A DNA stretch of 6,623 bases, taken from contig CAMZHY010000217.1 of NCBI GenBank assembly GCA_947307005.1, forward strand, positions 1 through 6,623, written 5' to 3'. Below are positions 5,801 to 6,623 of the stretch, piece after piece. The stretch's first letter is position 1; every line of letters begins with the position of its first letter. This DNA comes from an uncultured Planctomycetaceae bacterium. GTDB lineage: Bacteria; Planctomycetota; Planctomycetia; Pirellulales; Thermoguttaceae. Made by a program: the position numbers and the translations under genes. Below the pieces are notes generated by a model. The model worked only from the letters and a program-made list of their open reading frames with translations. It made no database searches and was not told where the DNA came from.

Positions 5801-6322
5801 TTGGCTGGAAAGAAGCGCAATCTTTTTGTTGGAACGAGCGAATCGAAGTTGCAGATGACGTCGATGATCGACGTCGTGTTTCTTCTGCTGGCGTTCTTCG
5901 TCGTCACCTATAAGACCCCCGAGATTGAGGGCGATTTCAACATTCGAATGCCAATCGACGCGCAGTCGACGTCGCAGCCGAGCCTCGACGATCTTTCTCC
6001 CGTGTCGATTAAGCTTTCGTCTGACGCGCGCGGGGCGCTGGTCGGGATTCGTTTTGGCGAGACTCCGATCGCGGATATGAAGGCGTTGCGAGCGGCCGCA
6101 TATCAGTATGCGAACCAGAACTCGACGTCTTTTCAAGACGCTTATAACGGCGCGGGTCAGCCGGAATTTCGCAACGACCTTGAGATTGAGCTCGATTGCG
6201 ATCCCCAGTTGCATTATAAGCACGCCATGGAGGCGATAACCGCCGTGACGGGCTACTTGAATTCAAACGATCAACTCGTAAAAATGGTCGAAAAAGTGAA
6301 GTTTGCGCCTCCTAAAGGCTGA
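5801..6322 (+). CDS. exbD: ExbD/TolR-family biopolymer transport protein
   Basis: A 173-residue protein with a short basic cytoplasmic N-terminus (GKKRN), SKLQMTSMIDVVFLLLAFFV (15-34) as the single membrane helix, and a periplasmic domain from about residue 38. Asp24 sits in the helix where the proton-pathway aspartate of ExbD, TolR and MotB lies. ExbD works with ExbB to couple the proton gradient to TonB-dependent transport; TolR does the same for envelope integrity. LEIELDCD (127-134) corresponds to the conserved periplasmic strand. It is longer than the roughly 140-residue E. coli ExbD, with extra sequence around 100-125. No exbB/tolQ partner precedes it, because a terminator and promoter lie directly upstream, so its partner must be elsewhere. 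The TTG start is chosen from the ribosome site. A kinase gene follows after 44 nt, probably co-transcribed. Confidence 0.9.
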   Translation: MAGKKRNLFVGTSESKLQMTSMIDVVFLLLAFFVVTYKTPEIEGDFNIRMPIDAQSTSQPSLDDLSPVSIKLSSDARGALVGIRFGETPIADMKALRAAAYQYANQNSTSFQDAYNGAGQPEFRNDLEIELDCDPQLHYKHAMEAITAVTGYLNSNDQLVKMVEKVKFAPPKG

Positions 6323-6366
6323 ACGCGCAGGGATTGGCGTCCGGCGTCTTCATTCTGGAGCGAAAG

Positions 6367-6623
6367 ATGAGCGTCAAGAAATTTGGACCCTTTGTTCTCG
6401 ATCAGATGATTGGTCGAGGCGGCATGGGCGCGGTCTACCGCGCGCGCGACGAGAAAACGAATCAGGTTGTCGCAGTCAAAGCGCTTCTTCTCCCGCTAGA
6501 GCGCGAACGCGAACGTTTCGAGGCGGAAATTTCAACGCTTCGACTGCTGCGTCATGAAAATATCGTCAAACTCTACGGTTTTGGTCAGGAGGACGGGATT
6601 CTCTATTACGCCATGGAATACGT
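6367..6623 (+). CDS. Ser/Thr protein kinase, PknB-like, N-terminal 85 residues (runs off right edge)
   Basis: The visible 85 residues are the N-lobe of a Hanks-type kinase. The glycine-rich loop is IGRGGMGAVY (15-24), the ATP-binding lysine is Lys38 in VAVK, and the helix-C glutamate is probably Glu54 in FEAEISTLRLLRHENIVKL (51-69). The hinge region LYYAMEY starts at 79. It should phosphorylate serine or threonine of unknown targets. The catalytic HRD and DFG motifs and any transmembrane or sensor domain lie beyond the edge. ATG 6367 is preceded by GGAG (6357-6360) with 6-nt spacing. It starts 44 nt after the exbD stop with no terminator between, so one transcript from the promoter at 5737 is likely. 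Kinases that start directly with the catalytic domain are abundant in Planctomycetota. Confidence 0.93.
   Translation, partial: MSVKKFGPFVLDQMIGRGGMGAVYRARDEKTNQVVAVKALLLPLERERERFEAEISTLRLLRHENIVKLYGFGQEDGILYYAMEY

Noticed and set aside
4351..5907. 518-residue minus-strand open frame
   Set aside because: It runs antisense through the conserved sigma regions, the terminator and the exbD start. It is Arg-rich and low in complexity, a by-product of the codon bias of the sigma gene.

Overview
The window looks like a chromosomal segment of a Gram-negative-type bacterium rich in CpG-containing codons (TCG, CGC, GCG, GAC). An ExbD/TolR protein, a PknB-type protein kinase and a large divergent sigma-70 factor together fit Planctomycetota. 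That is an inference from gene style, not a proof.

Left part, minus strand, read right to left: a GT32-type glycosyltransferase (2119-1220) with its own Shine-Dalgarno sequence and a strong hairpin terminator behind it. Next comes a candidate promoter, a class I SAM-dependent methyltransferase (966-226), and the start of an RNA ligase (229 to beyond the left edge). The ligase ATG overlaps the methyltransferase stop by four bases (ATGA). The ligase has no stop in the window but carries a clear KxDG adenylation motif. The methyltransferase-ligase pair looks like an RNA end-processing or repair cassette, and it is the most interesting content here.

Middle, 2120-3651: about 1.5 kb between the divergent gene sets with no convincing gene. 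Its left third is GC-richer and may hold decayed minus-strand coding sequence. The centre is AT-rich and contains a helically phased TGCCGTAAATT repeat and a long-range inverted repeat. The right end holds a candidate promoter (3273-3301) and a leader of about 340 nt with a 59-codon ORF and several hairpins in front of the sigma gene.

Right part, plus strand: a 647-residue primary-like sigma-70 factor (3652-5595) with a very acidic N-terminus and an Arg-rich insert, followed by a strong intrinsic terminator. A fresh transcription unit then begins with a perfect extended -10 promoter (5737-5745). It encodes an ExbD/TolR-like protein, best started at TTG 5801, and 44 nt later a Ser/Thr protein kinase that runs off the right edge. 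Together they could link a membrane energy-transducing or cell-envelope component to phospho-signalling.
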